Below, piece by piece: positions 10,025 to 19,695 of a stretch of DNA of 41,418 nt (position 1 is its first letter; the number at the start of each line of letters is the position of its first letter). The notes beneath the pieces are model-generated. The model saw only the letters and a list, made by a program, of their open reading frames with translations, was not told where the DNA came from and ran no database searches. A program made the translations under genes and the position numbers. The DNA comes from Methanobacteriaceae archaeon (lineage in GTDB: Archaea; Methanobacteriota; Methanobacteria; Methanobacteriales; Methanobacteriaceae): NCBI GenBank assembly GCA_900766745.1, contig CAAFWR010000041.1, forward strand, positions 1 to 41,418. The letters are read 5' to 3'.

Positions 10025-12463
10025 AACTTCAGTTTCTTAAATGGGAGTGGAGGGGCTGTTTTTTGGAATGGGACTGATGGTGAATTGAGATATTGTAATT
10101 TTATCAATAATACTGCAGGTACTCATGGTGGTGCTGTTTGGTGGAATAGTATTAATGGTCTTATATCTGGTTCTAATTTTTCCGGCAATACTGCTAAAGG
10201 TTCTGGAGGTGCTATTCGCTGGAGTGGTAATAATGGTCTTATATCTGGTTCTAATTTTTCCGGCAATACTGCTAATGGGGGTGGTGGTGCTGTTTTTTGG
10301 TATTATTCAAATGGTACGATAATTAATTCTAAATTTACAAGCAATTCTGCTAATAGTGGTGGTGGTATTCGTTGGGATGGACATGATGGTAATATAATTA
10401 ATTCTATTTTTACTAATAACTCAGCTACAGGCACTTATAGTTATGGTGGTGGAGTTTACTGGTATGCTCCTAAAGGCAATATAATTAATTCCACCTTTAT
10501 TGGTAACTCTGCTATAGATAGTGGTGGAGGTATTTTCTGGCATAATCTGGACGGTAGTTTAACTAATTCCACTTTTATTGGTAACTCTGCTACAAATGGT
10601 GGTGGTGTTCGCTGGTTTAGTGATAATGGTAAATTATCATGTTCTAATTTTTTCAACAATACTGCTAAAGGTTCTGGAGGTGCTATTCGTTGGGATGGTG
10701 CTAATGGTACTTTAACAGATTCCAATTTCATCAATAATACTGCAAATCAGCATGGTGGTGCTGTTGCTTGGGCTGGTACTGATGGTACTTTATCTGGATC
10801 TAATTTCATCAATAATGCTGCTAAGAATGTTGGTGGTGCTGTTTACTGGTCTGGTGCCAATGGTCTTTTAGCCAGTTCTAATTGCACTGGTAATACTGCA
10901 GGTACTAATGGTGGTGGTATTGAATGGGACGGTGCCAACGGTACTTTAAAGAGTTCTACTTTTAATAGCAACACTGCACAAAATCTTGGCGGTGGTGTTA
11001 TTTGGGCAACCGGTTCTGCTAATAGCAAAATAATTGATTGTAAATTCATTAATAACTTCGCAGGAACTAGTGGTGGTGCTGTTTTATGGAATGGTCCTAA
11101 TGGTAATTTAACAGATTCATCATTCACTGGTAATAATGCAAATCAGTATGGAGGTGCTGTCTGCTGGTACGGTGCTAATAGTAACATGATTAATTGCAAT
11201 TTCACAGAAAATCATGCCGCCGATGGTGATAACGTTTATTGGGTTTGGGACATATCCGAATTTATAAACAAATACAACCAAATCAACGATTATGACTATG
11301 TTTATATTAGAAATGGTATTGGAACCCCCTCAACAACCATCATTTTAAATAAAAAAGGCATAACAATTCACGGCCAAAGTACTAATACAATCTTCGATGC
11401 CAAAGGAGGAAACCTCCACTTCGAAGTCACAGGAAACAACATTCTAATCGAAAATATAACTTTCCGAAACTTCAATTTCACTGGCAACGGAGGAGCAATA
11501 CACTGGACAGGAAACAATGGAATATTAAAAAACTGCAACTTTAACAACAATATCGCTAGATATGATGGTGGTGCTATCTACTGGACTGGTGATAATGGTG
11601 CTTTATCAGATTGTACTTTTACTAGTAACACTATAATTATCGGAGATTATGGGGGCGGTGTTTCCTGGTATGGTAATTATGGTATTTTAACTAATTCTAC
11701 TTTTATTAACAACACTGCAGCATATGGCGGCGGAGGTATTGGATGGTATGGTGACAATGGCATTCTAACCGATAGTACTTTCATCAACAACCTTGCTTAT
11801 TCAGAAGGCGGTGGTGTTTCCTGGTATGCTGAAAATGGTACTTTAAGTGATTGTATTTTTATTAATAACACTGCTGAAACCGGTGGTGGTGTCTACTGGG
11901 AAAATATTGATGGTAAATTAAGCGATTCAACTTTTACTAATAATATTGCTGCCGGTTATGGTGGTGGTATCTACTGGGGTAATGATAAGGGTAGCATAAC
12001 TGGTTGTACTTTCAATACCAACACTGCTACTAAAGGCCAAGGCGGCGGAATTTGGTTATATGGATATCATTGTATTTTGACCCAATCCACTTTCACAGAA
12101 AATACAGCTAAAGGTGATGGTAATGGTGGTGGTATCTACTGGAATGGACATTATGGTATTTTAAGCTATTCTACTTTCACTAAAAACAATGCTTGGGACA
12201 ATGGGGGTGGAATTTACTTGATTGGCAATAACACTAACATAATTGGTTGTATTTTTACCAGTAACTCTGTAGCAGATTATGGTGGTGGAATTTACTGGCA
12301 CTCTTATAATGGCAAACTAATCGATTCTACTTTTGATGATAACCATGGTCATACAGGATCTTCTGTTTACTGGGACGATGAATTAGGTTCTATGATCAAC
12401 TGTAATTTCATCAAACCTGACCACTTTTATAGCAAATACAATGAAAATCCTGTTTTAACATAA
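10025..12463 (+). pseudogene. Adhesin-like beta-helix protein without start codon (remnant or silent cassette)
   Basis: An open frame of 812 codons follows TGA 10022-10024. It has no ATG/GTG start or signal peptide; only an internal TTG at 10085 could serve. It consists of about 26-residue rungs of the type GNNGLISGSNFSGNTA then GGAIRW, as in polymorphic-outer-membrane and pectin-lyase-like right-handed beta-helices of Methanobrevibacter adhesin-like proteins. A linker at about codons 405-470 (SEFINKYNQI ... TIHGQSTNTIFDAKGGNLHFEV) begins a second beta-helix module. The frame stops after NCNFIKPDHFYSKYNENPVLT, with no C-terminal anchoring or Ig-like domain. A 45-base perfect repeat (10153-10197 and 10231-10275) and many NxS/T sequons are present. 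It might be a decayed gene or a recombination donor. Confidence 0.7.
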
Positions 12464-12518
12464 AAAGCATTATTATATTCATATAGATTTCTTATCATAT
12501 TCATGCCATATTATTAGA

Positions 12519-12535
12519 TGTGTAGTAACTACACA
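12519..12535. promoter_or_regulatory. Palindromic operator copy 1
   Basis: TGTGTA-GTAAC-TACACA, perfect 6-base arms around 5 bases, and also pairing further inward (TGTGTAGT/ACTACACA). It lies about 325 bases before copy 3. Operator function is inferred from the symmetry and the repeated occurrence. Confidence 0.55.
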
Positions 12536-12765
12536 GTTTAGGTAAACATAAATTTTTTTCTATAAAATAGCTTCTTTTTCAACATTCGCAACATCTTTTT
12601 TCAGTGCATTTTTTCTTTATTTTTTTTAAAAATTGTATTAGATATTGCGTATTATGGTATTTTTTTATTAGATAACAGTTATCTATTATTATTTTATTTA
12701 TTAGCAATAGAATTTTTGTTATTTTTTTATTATATCCTCTTTTTACTCATAATATTTTTTTCAAA

Positions 12766-12782
12766 TATGTAGATACTACACA
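12766..12782. promoter_or_regulatory. Palindromic operator copy 2
   Basis: TATGTA-GATAC-TACACA, one mismatch from the perfect palindrome, with the same 5-base spacer length. It lies about 40 bases upstream of the probable TATA element. Confidence 0.5.
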
Positions 12783-12842
12783 ACAATATATATGTTTTTC
12801 TATTTTATTCTAGGCAACAAGTATTTATTAATATGAAACAAA

Positions 12843-12859
12843 TGTGTATATATTACACA
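12843..12859. promoter_or_regulatory. Palindromic operator copy 3, at the start of the regulator gene
   Basis: TGTGTA-TATAT-TACACA, perfect arms. It ends two bases before the GGTG ribosome-binding site of the HTH gene, where a bound repressor would cover the expected transcription start. Confidence 0.6.
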
Positions 12860-12870
12860 TGGTGGATGAA

Positions 12871-13320
12871 ATGCCGAAACATATTGCATCTGGTTTAAAA
12901 TACTTGGCAGCAGTCAGGTTAAAAGAACAAGGTAAATCTCAGCAATATATTGCTGAAGCATTAGGCATCGATAGGTCAACTGTTTCTCATTATTTAAATG
13001 GTAGAAACTTATCCTGGAATTCTATAGATGTTGCTAAAACAATTACAGAGTTAATTCCAGTGGACTTTTTATCAATATCTAAAGTTTTGTTCGATGATCC
13101 AGAAATATGTCGTAAAATTGTTAAAATTTGTCAAAATAAACAATTTGAAGGACATATAGCTAATACTTGTATCGGTTGTGGATTGTGTGTAAATTTGTGT
13201 TTTATGAATTCTATTAAATTAGAATCCCTTAAAGCTCAAATAAACTCCATTGATTGTTGTGGTTGTAATCTTTGTGTAGATGAGTGCCCAACAAACTCAA
13301 TTAAAATTTTGGAGATTTAA
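12871..13320 (+). CDS. HTH transcriptional regulator with two [4Fe-4S] clusters, first gene of the fwd operon
   Basis: A 149-residue protein. Residues 10-60 form a helix-turn-helix (GKSQQYIAEALGIDRSTVSHYL). The C-terminal third is a two-cluster ferredoxin with Cys100/103/106/110 and Cys129/132/135/139, plus extra Cys80, Cys87 and Cys130. I chose ATG 12871, with GGTG at 12861-12864; a GTG at 12844 lies inside the third operator. fwdF starts one base after the stop, so it is in the operon it probably controls. The position matches what I remember as fwdH in the M. thermautotrophicus fwd cluster; that identity is unchecked. Inference: a redox-, metal- or oxygen-responsive regulator that binds the upstream palindromes. 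Confidence 0.75.
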   Translation: MPKHIASGLKYLAAVRLKEQGKSQQYIAEALGIDRSTVSHYLNGRNLSWNSIDVAKTITELIPVDFLSISKVLFDDPEICRKIVKICQNKQFEGHIANTCIGCGLCVNLCFMNSIKLESLKAQINSIDCCGCNLCVDECPTNSIKILEI

Positions 13321-13321
13321 A

Positions 13322-14413
13322 ATGATCAATAATATAAAAGATATTAAAGGCAATGACTTTAAAATAACTAGGTCATCAGATGAAATCAGAGACTTGTCTT
13401 TTAAAAATCATATTTGTATTGGTTGCGGTATTTGTGAATCAACTTGTCCTGTTGGAGCTATCAACTTGAGCGCTATAGCTAACAACGCTCGTCGTAGAAT
13501 CAGCACTTATTTCAGTGGTCATGAAAAAATCGCACAAAACATTATTGCAGACGTTGATGCAGAAAAATTAAACATCAACGAAGACAAATGTGTTCTCTGT
13601 GGTATGTGTAGTGGAGTTTGTCCTGCTGGAGCATTAGAATTAACCATTAACGGTGTTCCAATTTGCGAAATCGAAGCATATCCTCATTACACTAGTTTCT
13701 CAAAAATTGATGACGATGAATGTATTTACTGTAAAAAATGTGAAATTGCATGTCCTCGTGATGCAATTACAATCGAAAGAGACTTACCAGAACGTAGAGA
13801 ATTAGTAACTGGTGAAATCAGTGTTGATGATGAAGAATGTATCTACTGTGGTATTTGTGAAGATATGTGTCCTGCTGAAGCAATTACTGTAGATCCTACT
13901 ACTGGTGAAGAAAGCATTGTAATTGACAAAGATAAATGTGTTTACTGTCTTATTTGTAAAAAAGTTTGTCCAGAAACAGCTATTAAAGCAGTATGTAGAT
14001 CTTGTTCTTATGGAGAATACGACATCAACCCAGCTAATGCAGTAACTAAAGGTAATTCATTAATTGACGAATCTATCTGTGTATACTGTGGATGGTGTCA
14101 AGGTGTTTGTCCAACTGGTGCAGCAACTGCATCTAAACCATTCGAAGGAAATATTGACATTGACCAAGAGTTATGTCAAACTTGTGGTGCTTGTGTAGAT
14201 ATCTGTCCTTGTGACGCATTAGCATTCCCTATTTCTAAAGAACCTGGTGATAGATTAGAACATATGACTGTTAAAAAACAATACTGTATCAGCTGTGGTG
14301 CATGTGCTAACAACTGTCCAAATGATGCTATTACTGTAAAAAGAACTGGTGTAAATTGCACTCCAACTAAATCCGAAACTTGGATTGATGCTATTAATGC
14401 ACTTAAAAACTAG
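13322..14413 (+). CDS. fwdF: Formylmethanofuran dehydrogenase polyferredoxin subunit F
   Basis: Carries electrons to the tungsten site of formylmethanofuran dehydrogenase. The 363 residues hold eight CxxCxxCxxxCP motifs, in order CIGCGICESTC, CVLCGMCSGVC, CIYCKKCEIAC, CIYCGICEDMC, CVYCLICKKVC, CVYCGWCQGVC, CQTCGACVDIC and CISCGACANNC, enough for eight [4Fe-4S] clusters. An extra CRSC lies between the fifth and sixth. The start is ATG 13322, one base after the regulator stop, with TTGGAGAT ahead; an ORF from 13280 would overlap the regulator. The eight-cluster count agrees with FwdF of known Fwd complexes. Confidence 0.9.
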   Translation: MINNIKDIKGNDFKITRSSDEIRDLSFKNHICIGCGICESTCPVGAINLSAIANNARRRISTYFSGHEKIAQNIIADVDAEKLNINEDKCVLCGMCSGVCPAGALELTINGVPICEIEAYPHYTSFSKIDDDECIYCKKCEIACPRDAITIERDLPERRELVTGEISVDDEECIYCGICEDMCPAEAITVDPTTGEESIVIDKDKCVYCLICKKVCPETAIKAVCRSCSYGEYDINPANAVTKGNSLIDESICVYCGWCQGVCPTGAATASKPFEGNIDIDQELCQTCGACVDICPCDALAFPISKEPGDRLEHMTVKKQYCISCGACANNCPNDAITVKRTGVNCTPTKSETWIDAINALKN

Positions 14414-14421
14414 GTGAAATT

Positions 14422-14652
14422 ATGGAACTTAAAGTTAATCAAGATAATTGTTTAGGTTGCGGTGTTTGTGTTATCGCATGTCCTGTAAATGCTCGTATCA
14501 GTCCTGAAAACGCTGGTGGTAATGGAGCAAAAACTGAAGAAGTTGTTATGATGGTCGAAAATGGTTTCATCAAACTTTTCACTGTTGACAATTGTGAAGA
14601 ATGTGGAACATGTCAAATGTTCTGTCCTGTAAACGCTATATGGTTAGAATAG
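14422..14652 (+). CDS. fwdG: Formylmethanofuran dehydrogenase ferredoxin subunit G
   Basis: A 76-residue ferredoxin with two cluster motifs, [12 protein letters not shown] at the start and [12 protein letters not shown] at the end, which links FwdF to the catalytic FwdB/D part. ATG 14422 is preceded by TAGGTGAAATT. It sits 8 bases after fwdF and 11 before fwdD, as in other fwd clusters. Confidence 0.9.
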   Translation: MELKVNQDNCLGCGVCVIACPVNARISPENAGGNGAKTEEVVMMVENGFIKLFTVDNCEECGTCQMFCPVNAIWLE

Positions 14653-14663
14653 AGGATGATATT

Positions 14664-15233
14664 ATGCATTACGCTAATACTTACTTAGAAAAACCAGTTG
14701 TACCTGATGTAAAAATTACTGGAGAAGGTACCACTGATGTCCTTAAATGTATGTTAAATACTGGCTCAGATATTTACCAAGGAGCTTGTAAAAAAAGAGG
14801 TTCAACCTTAAAAGAAGAATATAAAAACGCTTCTGGTACTTGTTATATGGACCCAAGAGACATGGCAAAATTAGGTGTAAATAACTGGGATACTGTACTT
14901 GTTAAAACAGATTGGGGAGAAGTTGTTTTAAATGCTGCAGTTTCAAGAGATGCACCTCACGAAGGTTCTGTATTTATCTGTAAAGGACCTTGGGCTAATA
15001 CTATTGTAAGTCCTGAAACTTACTGCTGTTCAGACCCTACTTACAAAGGAATTAAATGTACAGTAGAAAAAACCGACAGAAAAGTATTACTCATGGCTGA
15101 CTTAATGAGATGGGTTTACAAAAAATATGTCGATGAAGATGATGATGATACCGTTGAAAACATGGAATCATTAGGAGAATTACCTGTATACAAAGGCCGT
15201 AAATGGAAGGAGTTGATTGATCATGAGTTATGA
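14664..15233 (+). CDS. fwdD: Formylmethanofuran dehydrogenase subunit D (pterin dinucleotide-binding)
   Basis: The small subunit that completes the tungstopterin pocket with FwdB, related to the C-terminal domain of molybdopterin oxidoreductases. The 189 residues include [20 protein letters not shown] and [31 protein letters not shown], the latter a double-psi barrel segment. An acidic run ([11 protein letters not shown]) and a tail that overlaps fwdB by 11 bases make it longer than the roughly 130-residue FwdD I recall from other methanogens. ATG 14664 is used, with GAGGATGAT before it; an ORF from 14601 overlaps fwdG in another frame. Confidence 0.88.
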   Translation: MHYANTYLEKPVVPDVKITGEGTTDVLKCMLNTGSDIYQGACKKRGSTLKEEYKNASGTCYMDPRDMAKLGVNNWDTVLVKTDWGEVVLNAAVSRDAPHEGSVFICKGPWANTIVSPETYCCSDPTYKGIKCTVEKTDRKVLLMADLMRWVYKKYVDEDDDDTVENMESLGELPVYKGRKWKELIDHEL

Positions 15234-16599
15234 GCCACCTGTAACAGATTATGATGAAATTGTAGAAAACTGTACATGCGCATTTTGTGGATGTAACTGT
15301 GATGATTTAGATTATTTAATAAAAGATGGTCATGTTGTAGCTGTAAGACATGCTTGCAGATTAGGTGCAAGTAAAATCATGGAAGATTTAGACCAAAGAT
15401 TATTAGTTCCTATGATTAGGGATGAAAACGGAGAACTTATGGAAGTAGATTGGGATACTGCTTTAGATAAAGCTGCAGAATACATTGCAAACTCTGTAAG
15501 GCCTGTATTCTACGGTTGGTCTGAAACTTCTACTGAATGTATGAAAGAAGGATTAGAATTAGGTGAATACATTGGTGCAGTATTAGATAACCAAGCTACT
15601 ATCTGTCATGGACCAAGTTTACAAGCTGTACAAAATGCAGGTTACCCTATTCAAACTTTAGGGGAAGTTCAAAACAGAGCAGACGTTGTTGCATACTCTG
15701 GAAGTAATGCGATGAACTCTCACCCAAGACATTTAGCACGTTACGCTGTATTCTGTCGTGGATACTTCAGACAAAGAGGAAGATTCGACAGAACTGTTGT
15801 GACTATGGATCCAAAATTCTCAGATACTGCAAAAATGTCTGATAAATGGATCGGATTCGAACAAAATGGGGACTACGGTTTCTATAATGCTATTAGAGCT
15901 GTATTAAGAGGAAAAGAATTATACCAAGATGTAATCTCCGGAATTCCAAAAGAAGACATCTACGAATTAGTTGAAGAAATGAAAGCAGCTGAATTCGGTG
16001 TATTATTCTTCGGTTTAGGTTTAACCCATACTTTATCAAAACAAAGAAACATTGATATAGCTATTAAAATGGTACAAGACTTAAACAAATACAGTAAATG
16101 GGGACTTACTCCAATGAGAGGTCACTTTAACGTAAACGGTTTCAACATTTTCATGGCTTTCGAAACTGGATTCGCATTCGGTGTTGACTTTGCTCGTGGA
16201 ACTCCTAGATATATGTTAGGAGAAACCAACACTATCGATTTATTAACTAGAAAAGAACCTGATTGTTTCATGGTTATTGCAGCAGATCCTGGTGCTCACT
16301 TCCCTAACGGAGCAAACCAACACTTAGCTGACATTCCTGTTATTCAAATTGATATCCACTGGGGACCTTCCACTGAACTTGCTGATGTAGTATTACCAGG
16401 TTCATTTATTGCGGTAGAATGTGGAGGAACAAGTTACCGTATGGATGGAGTTCCTATCTGGATGAAAAAAGCTATTGACAAACCAGAAACCTGTCGTGAC
16501 GACGAATGGATTGTCAGAGAACTTAAAGAAAGAGTTATGAAACTCAGGCCGGAGCCAAATGTAGCTCCTAAATACGTGCCAAATCCAAACGCATTATAG
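15223..16599 (+). CDS. fwdB: Tungsten formylmethanofuran dehydrogenase subunit B (catalytic)
   Basis: Reduces CO2 to formate at the tungstopterin site; formate is passed to FwdA. The 458 residues start with a [4Fe-4S] motif cluster ([10 protein letters not shown] at 17-26, with a further Cys45) and have Cys128 in ATICHGPS, the position that in the family is the Cys or selenocysteine ligand of the metal; here it is Cys, coded by an ordinary codon. Later segments ([40 protein letters not shown]) are family-typical. ATG 15223 lies inside the end of fwdD with AGGAG upstream. The neighbour set and fwd naming fit the tungsten form, though Mo and W isoenzymes cannot be separated by sequence alone. 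Confidence 0.92.
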   Translation: MSYEPPVTDYDEIVENCTCAFCGCNCDDLDYLIKDGHVVAVRHACRLGASKIMEDLDQRLLVPMIRDENGELMEVDWDTALDKAAEYIANSVRPVFYGWSETSTECMKEGLELGEYIGAVLDNQATICHGPSLQAVQNAGYPIQTLGEVQNRADVVAYSGSNAMNSHPRHLARYAVFCRGYFRQRGRFDRTVVTMDPKFSDTAKMSDKWIGFEQNGDYGFYNAIRAVLRGKELYQDVISGIPKEDIYELVEEMKAAEFGVLFFGLGLTHTLSKQRNIDIAIKMVQDLNKYSKWGLTPMRGHFNVNGFNIFMAFETGFAFGVDFARGTPRYMLGETNTIDLLTRKEPDCFMVIAADPGAHFPNGANQHLADIPVIQIDIHWGPSTELADVVLPGSFIAVECGGTSYRMDGVPIWMKKAIDKPETCRDDEWIVRELKERVMKLRPEPNVAPKYVPNPNAL

Positions 16600-16607
16600 G
16601 TGATATA

Positions 16608-18314
16608 ATGGAGTATATACTTAAAAATGGTATTGTTTATGATCCAGCTAATGGAATAAACGGAGAAAAAATGGACATAATGATAAAAGATGACATTATC
16701 GTCGACAGTGTTTCTCCTAATGCTGAAGTAATTGATGTAACTGATAAAGTAGTTATGCCAGCTGGAGTTGACCCTCACGCTCATGTTGCAGGTCCAAAAT
16801 TAGTAGTAGGAAGATTATACAGACCTGAAGATTCAAGAAGAGGAGTAACCCAAAAAACTAAAGTTTTAAGATCAGAATCAGGATTCTCTATTCCAAGTTG
16901 TCCTGCAACTGGTTACAGATATTCAAGATTAGGTTATGGTACTGTTGTAGAAGCAGCTATGCCACCTCTTGAAGCAAAACACACTCACGAAGAAATTGCA
17001 ACTATTCCAAACATTGATGTTCCTGCATTATCTTTATTCGGTAACAACTGGTTTGTAATGGAATATGCAAAAGAAAATAATATTGAAGATTTAGCAGCTT
17101 TCATCTCTCAATGGTTAAAATTATCCAAAGGATACGGTGTTAAAATCGTAAACCCTTGTGGTAGTGAAGCTTGGGGTTGGGGTATGAACGTACACGGTTA
17201 CAATGACAAAGCACCATACTTTGATGTAACCTCTAAAGAAGTTGTACGTGCATTAGCTAAAGCAAACGAACAATTAGGACTTCCTCACTCAATCCACATC
17301 CACCCAAATGATTTAGGACACCCAGGAAACGTGCCTACAACTATTGAAACTTTAGATTCAATTAAAAACATTACAAAATCCCCAAAAGCTACCGTAAGGG
17401 ATCAAACTGTTCACATCTGTCACCTTCAATTCCACTCCTATGGTGGAAACAGCTGGAAAGATGCTGACTCAGGTGCTAAAGAAGTTGCTGATTACATTAA
17501 CGGTGCTGACCATGTAACTTGTGATATTGGTCAAGTAACTCTTGATGAAACCACAACCATGACTGCAGATGCACCAATGGAATACGACTTATTCAAATTA
17601 TCAGGATTAAAATGGGCTAACAAAGATATTGAATGTGAAACCGCTGCTGGTATCATTCCATGTATCTATGCACCAAAAGCTCCTGTTGCTTCATTACAAT
17701 GGGCTATTGGTCTTGAATTGTTCTTAAGAATTGACGACCCATGGAAAGTATGTTTAACTACTGACCACCCTAATGCAGGTCCATTCATAAGATACCCAAG
17801 AATCATGTCTTGGTTAATGAGTAGTGACAGAAGACAAGAAATGATGGACAATGAAGTTCACAAATGGGCTCACAAAAGAACTGGTCTTCCAGAACTTGAC
17901 AGAGTATACGACTTCTTCGACATCGCTACTATTTCAAGAGCAGCCCCTGCTAAAATCCACGGATTCACTGACAGAGGAGCTCTTACTCCAGGATACAAAG
18001 CAGACATTGCTGTTTATGACATAAACCCTAATGATATTGATCCTAATAGAGAATATGCAGCTATTGAAGAAGGATTCAACACTGCTTTATACACTATTAA
18101 AGATGGTCAAATCTTAGTAAAAGATAAAGAAATCGTACAAGTCAAAGAAAGTCAAAACATTTGGGTTAACGTAAAAGGATATGAAAGAGAAGAACAAGCT
18201 GTTGTTGATAAAATCATGCCATTCTTCAACCAATATTATTCTGTAAAATGGGAAAACTATCCAGTACACGACCATTACCAATCCAACCCAATTAGAATAG
18301 ATGTTGAAAGATAA
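16608..18314 (+). CDS. fwdA: Formylmethanofuran dehydrogenase subunit A (amidohydrolase)
   Basis: Condenses formate with methanofuran at a binuclear metal centre. The 568 residues are an amidohydrolase: HxH at His57/His59 (DPHAHVAG), a carboxylated-lysine candidate Lys179 (GYGVKIVNP), [22 protein letters not shown], and the catalytic Asp in TTDHPNAG. The size is as expected for FwdA. ATG 16608 is preceded by TAGGTGATATA, 8 bases after fwdB. Here A follows B, whereas the order I recall for M. thermautotrophicus is D-A-C-B. Confidence 0.93.
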   Translation: MEYILKNGIVYDPANGINGEKMDIMIKDDIIVDSVSPNAEVIDVTDKVVMPAGVDPHAHVAGPKLVVGRLYRPEDSRRGVTQKTKVLRSESGFSIPSCPATGYRYSRLGYGTVVEAAMPPLEAKHTHEEIATIPNIDVPALSLFGNNWFVMEYAKENNIEDLAAFISQWLKLSKGYGVKIVNPCGSEAWGWGMNVHGYNDKAPYFDVTSKEVVRALAKANEQLGLPHSIHIHPNDLGHPGNVPTTIETLDSIKNITKSPKATVRDQTVHICHLQFHSYGGNSWKDADSGAKEVADYINGADHVTCDIGQVTLDETTTMTADAPMEYDLFKLSGLKWANKDIECETAAGIIPCIYAPKAPVASLQWAIGLELFLRIDDPWKVCLTTDHPNAGPFIRYPRIMSWLMSSDRRQEMMDNEVHKWAHKRTGLPELDRVYDFFDIATISRAAPAKIHGFTDRGALTPGYKADIAVYDINPNDIDPNREYAAIEEGFNTALYTIKDGQILVKDKEIVQVKESQNIWVNVKGYEREEQAVVDKIMPFFNQYYSVKWENYPVHDHYQSNPIRIDVER

Positions 18315-18328
18315 ATGAGGTGTTAAGT

Positions 18329-19195
18329 TTGAAAACTATAACTTTTGATCAAATTAAAACTTCTTCAATTGCTTTAGAATTTGATGAGCTCATTCCAGAT
18401 GAAATTTACACCTGGAGCGAAGAAGACTTTGCAAAATATGAAGTTCCTGTTGGTAATTCCAGATTCCCAATTACAGATTACTTTGACATTACTGTTGAAG
18501 GTGAAGCTGCAGGACCTGGCGATGTAAAAATGGTTCTCAACGGAGATTTAAACAGAGTAAAATACATCGGATGCAAAATGACCAATGGTGACATTGTCTG
18601 TAACGGTAGTGTAGACCTTCACGTTGGAGCTGAAATGTCTGGAGGACACATTAAAGTATACGGAAATGCAGCTGCTCATGCTGGAAGAGAAATGTCTGGC
18701 GGAACTCTTGAAATCACTGGAAATACTAAAGAATTTACTGGTGCATCTTACATTGGTGAATGGAGAGGTATGACTGGTGGAGAAATCATTGTTTACGGTA
18801 ATGCTGGTAAACAATGTGGTGAATGTTTAACTGGTGGAAAAATCCGTGTTAAAGGAGACTGTGATATCTTAGCTGGTATTCACATGACCAAAGGTATCAT
18901 TGAAATTGACGGTAATGTAAACCGTTGGCCTGGTGGTCAAATGAAAAACGGTAATATCGTTATTCACGGTAAATTAGGTAGATTACTTGAAGGATTTGTA
19001 TACAATGGTGTTGTAGAAGATCCTGAAGTAGAAGGCGAAACCTTCAAAGGAAAATACATAAAATACACTGGGGATATTGGTCTCAACGGTAAAGGTTCTT
19101 TATACTTAGACGCTGAAGCTAACAGAGAAAAAATGTCTGAATATGGAGAAATTGACGACGAATATACTTCCATCAGAGAATATAGGAATTTATAA
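18329..19195 (+). CDS. fwdC: Formylmethanofuran dehydrogenase subunit C
   Basis: Structural beta-helical subunit related to the C-terminal domain of glutamate synthase. It shows repeated rungs such as [37 protein letters not shown] and [20 protein letters not shown] chose the TTG start at 18329, six bases behind GAGGTG (18317-18322); the alternative GTG at 18320 is part of that ribosome-binding site. This gives 288 residues. It is the last gene of the fwd cluster and ends in a stem-loop with a long T-rich tail. Confidence 0.9.
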   Translation: MKTITFDQIKTSSIALEFDELIPDEIYTWSEEDFAKYEVPVGNSRFPITDYFDITVEGEAAGPGDVKMVLNGDLNRVKYIGCKMTNGDIVCNGSVDLHVGAEMSGGHIKVYGNAAAHAGREMSGGTLEITGNTKEFTGASYIGEWRGMTGGEIIVYGNAGKQCGECLTGGKIRVKGDCDILAGIHMTKGIIEIDGNVNRWPGGQMKNGNIVIHGKLGRLLEGFVYNGVVEDPEVEGETFKGKYIKYTGDIGLNGKGSLYLDAEANREKMSEYGEIDDEYTSIREYRNL

Positions 19196-19219
19196 TTCCT
19201 TATTCTTTTTTTACTTTTT
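19184..19219 (+). terminator. Terminator hairpin of the fwd operon
   Basis: AGGAATT (19184-19190) pairs with AATTCCT (19194-19200) across the loop TAT, with the fwdC stop codon TAA (19193-19195) at the loop edge. It is followed by TATTCTTTTTTT and a further T run. Confidence 0.6.
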
Positions 19220-19234
19220 TTCTAGGTGATTTTA

Positions 19235-19525
19235 ATGGTTAAAGAAATTATAATGCCTGTAGATGATGCTATAGAATATATTAGAAATAATGTTCAGATT
19301 AGAGATATTTTAGAAATTTCATACAATAGGATATTTGCTCCAGGAGAAGTATTAAACATTATTGCAGAGGATGAAGAAACTGGAGAAGGTCTTAGAGTTT
19401 CTCTACAGTTAAATGGTGAAATTTTAAATCAAACTGTTGAAATCGATTTTAAAGAAATTAAAGATGATTTAATAGAATTCCGTCATATTAAAGATGATGA
19501 GGAATTAGTTATAGAAATTGAATAA
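19235..19525 (+). CDS. Small conserved methanogen protein, DUF2097-like, copy 1
   Basis: A 96-residue acidic protein with no cysteines, signal peptide or membrane segment. Its core, DAIEYIRNNVQIRDILEISYNRIFAPGEVLNI then TVEIDFKEIKDDLIEF, is shared with the gene at 19696, so the two are tandem paralogues. I associate the family with DUF2097 of methanogens from memory only. ATG 19235 is preceded by TAGGTGATTTTA. It lies just after the fwd operon terminator, so read-through could link it to fwd expression. Function unknown. Confidence 0.72.
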   Translation: MVKEIIMPVDDAIEYIRNNVQIRDILEISYNRIFAPGEVLNIIAEDEETGEGLRVSLQLNGEILNQTVEIDFKEIKDDLIEFRHIKDDEELVIEIE

Positions 19526-19695
19526 GTTTAGTCCACATTCAACTAACAACTTTATTATTATAATCTTACTATAATTTTCATAAATAGCTGATGATTATGG
19601 CTATTTTATAATTTAATGCATCTAAATTTTTCAAAATGGAAAACTTTTATTAACTGTAACTTTCAATTAATTATTAATATAAAGTAGGTGATAAT

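Larger units (their letters stand above)
12464..12870 (+). promoter_or_regulatory. Control region of the regulator-fwd operon
   Basis: About 400 AT-rich bases without a gene. They hold three copies of one palindrome (listed separately), a smaller inverted repeat GTTTA-GG-TAAAC just after the first copy, and a likely TATA element TATTTATTA at about 12822-12830. A start site about 25 bases downstream of that element would fall in the third palindrome, so a protein bound there should block transcription. Confidence 0.5.

Noticed and set aside
10456..11550. Antisense frames within the adhesin-like sequence
   Set aside because: They mirror the repeated beta-helix codons, have Pro/Leu-rich low-complexity products and no start signals.
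10125..12400. CRISPR-like or tandem-repeat array
   Set aside because: Repeats are 78-base coding rungs that vary throughout and have no unique spacers.
10085..12463. Adhesin-like frame as an intact gene starting at TTG 10085
   Set aside because: Repeat-coding sequence continues upstream of that TTG to a stop at 10022, no ribosome-binding site precedes it and no signal peptide follows.
12871..13320. Identity as Tfx, the molybdate-linked regulator of fmd
   Set aside because: Tfx as I know it has a basic DNA-binding N-terminus and acidic C-terminus without ferredoxin cysteines. This protein carries two complete cluster motifs.
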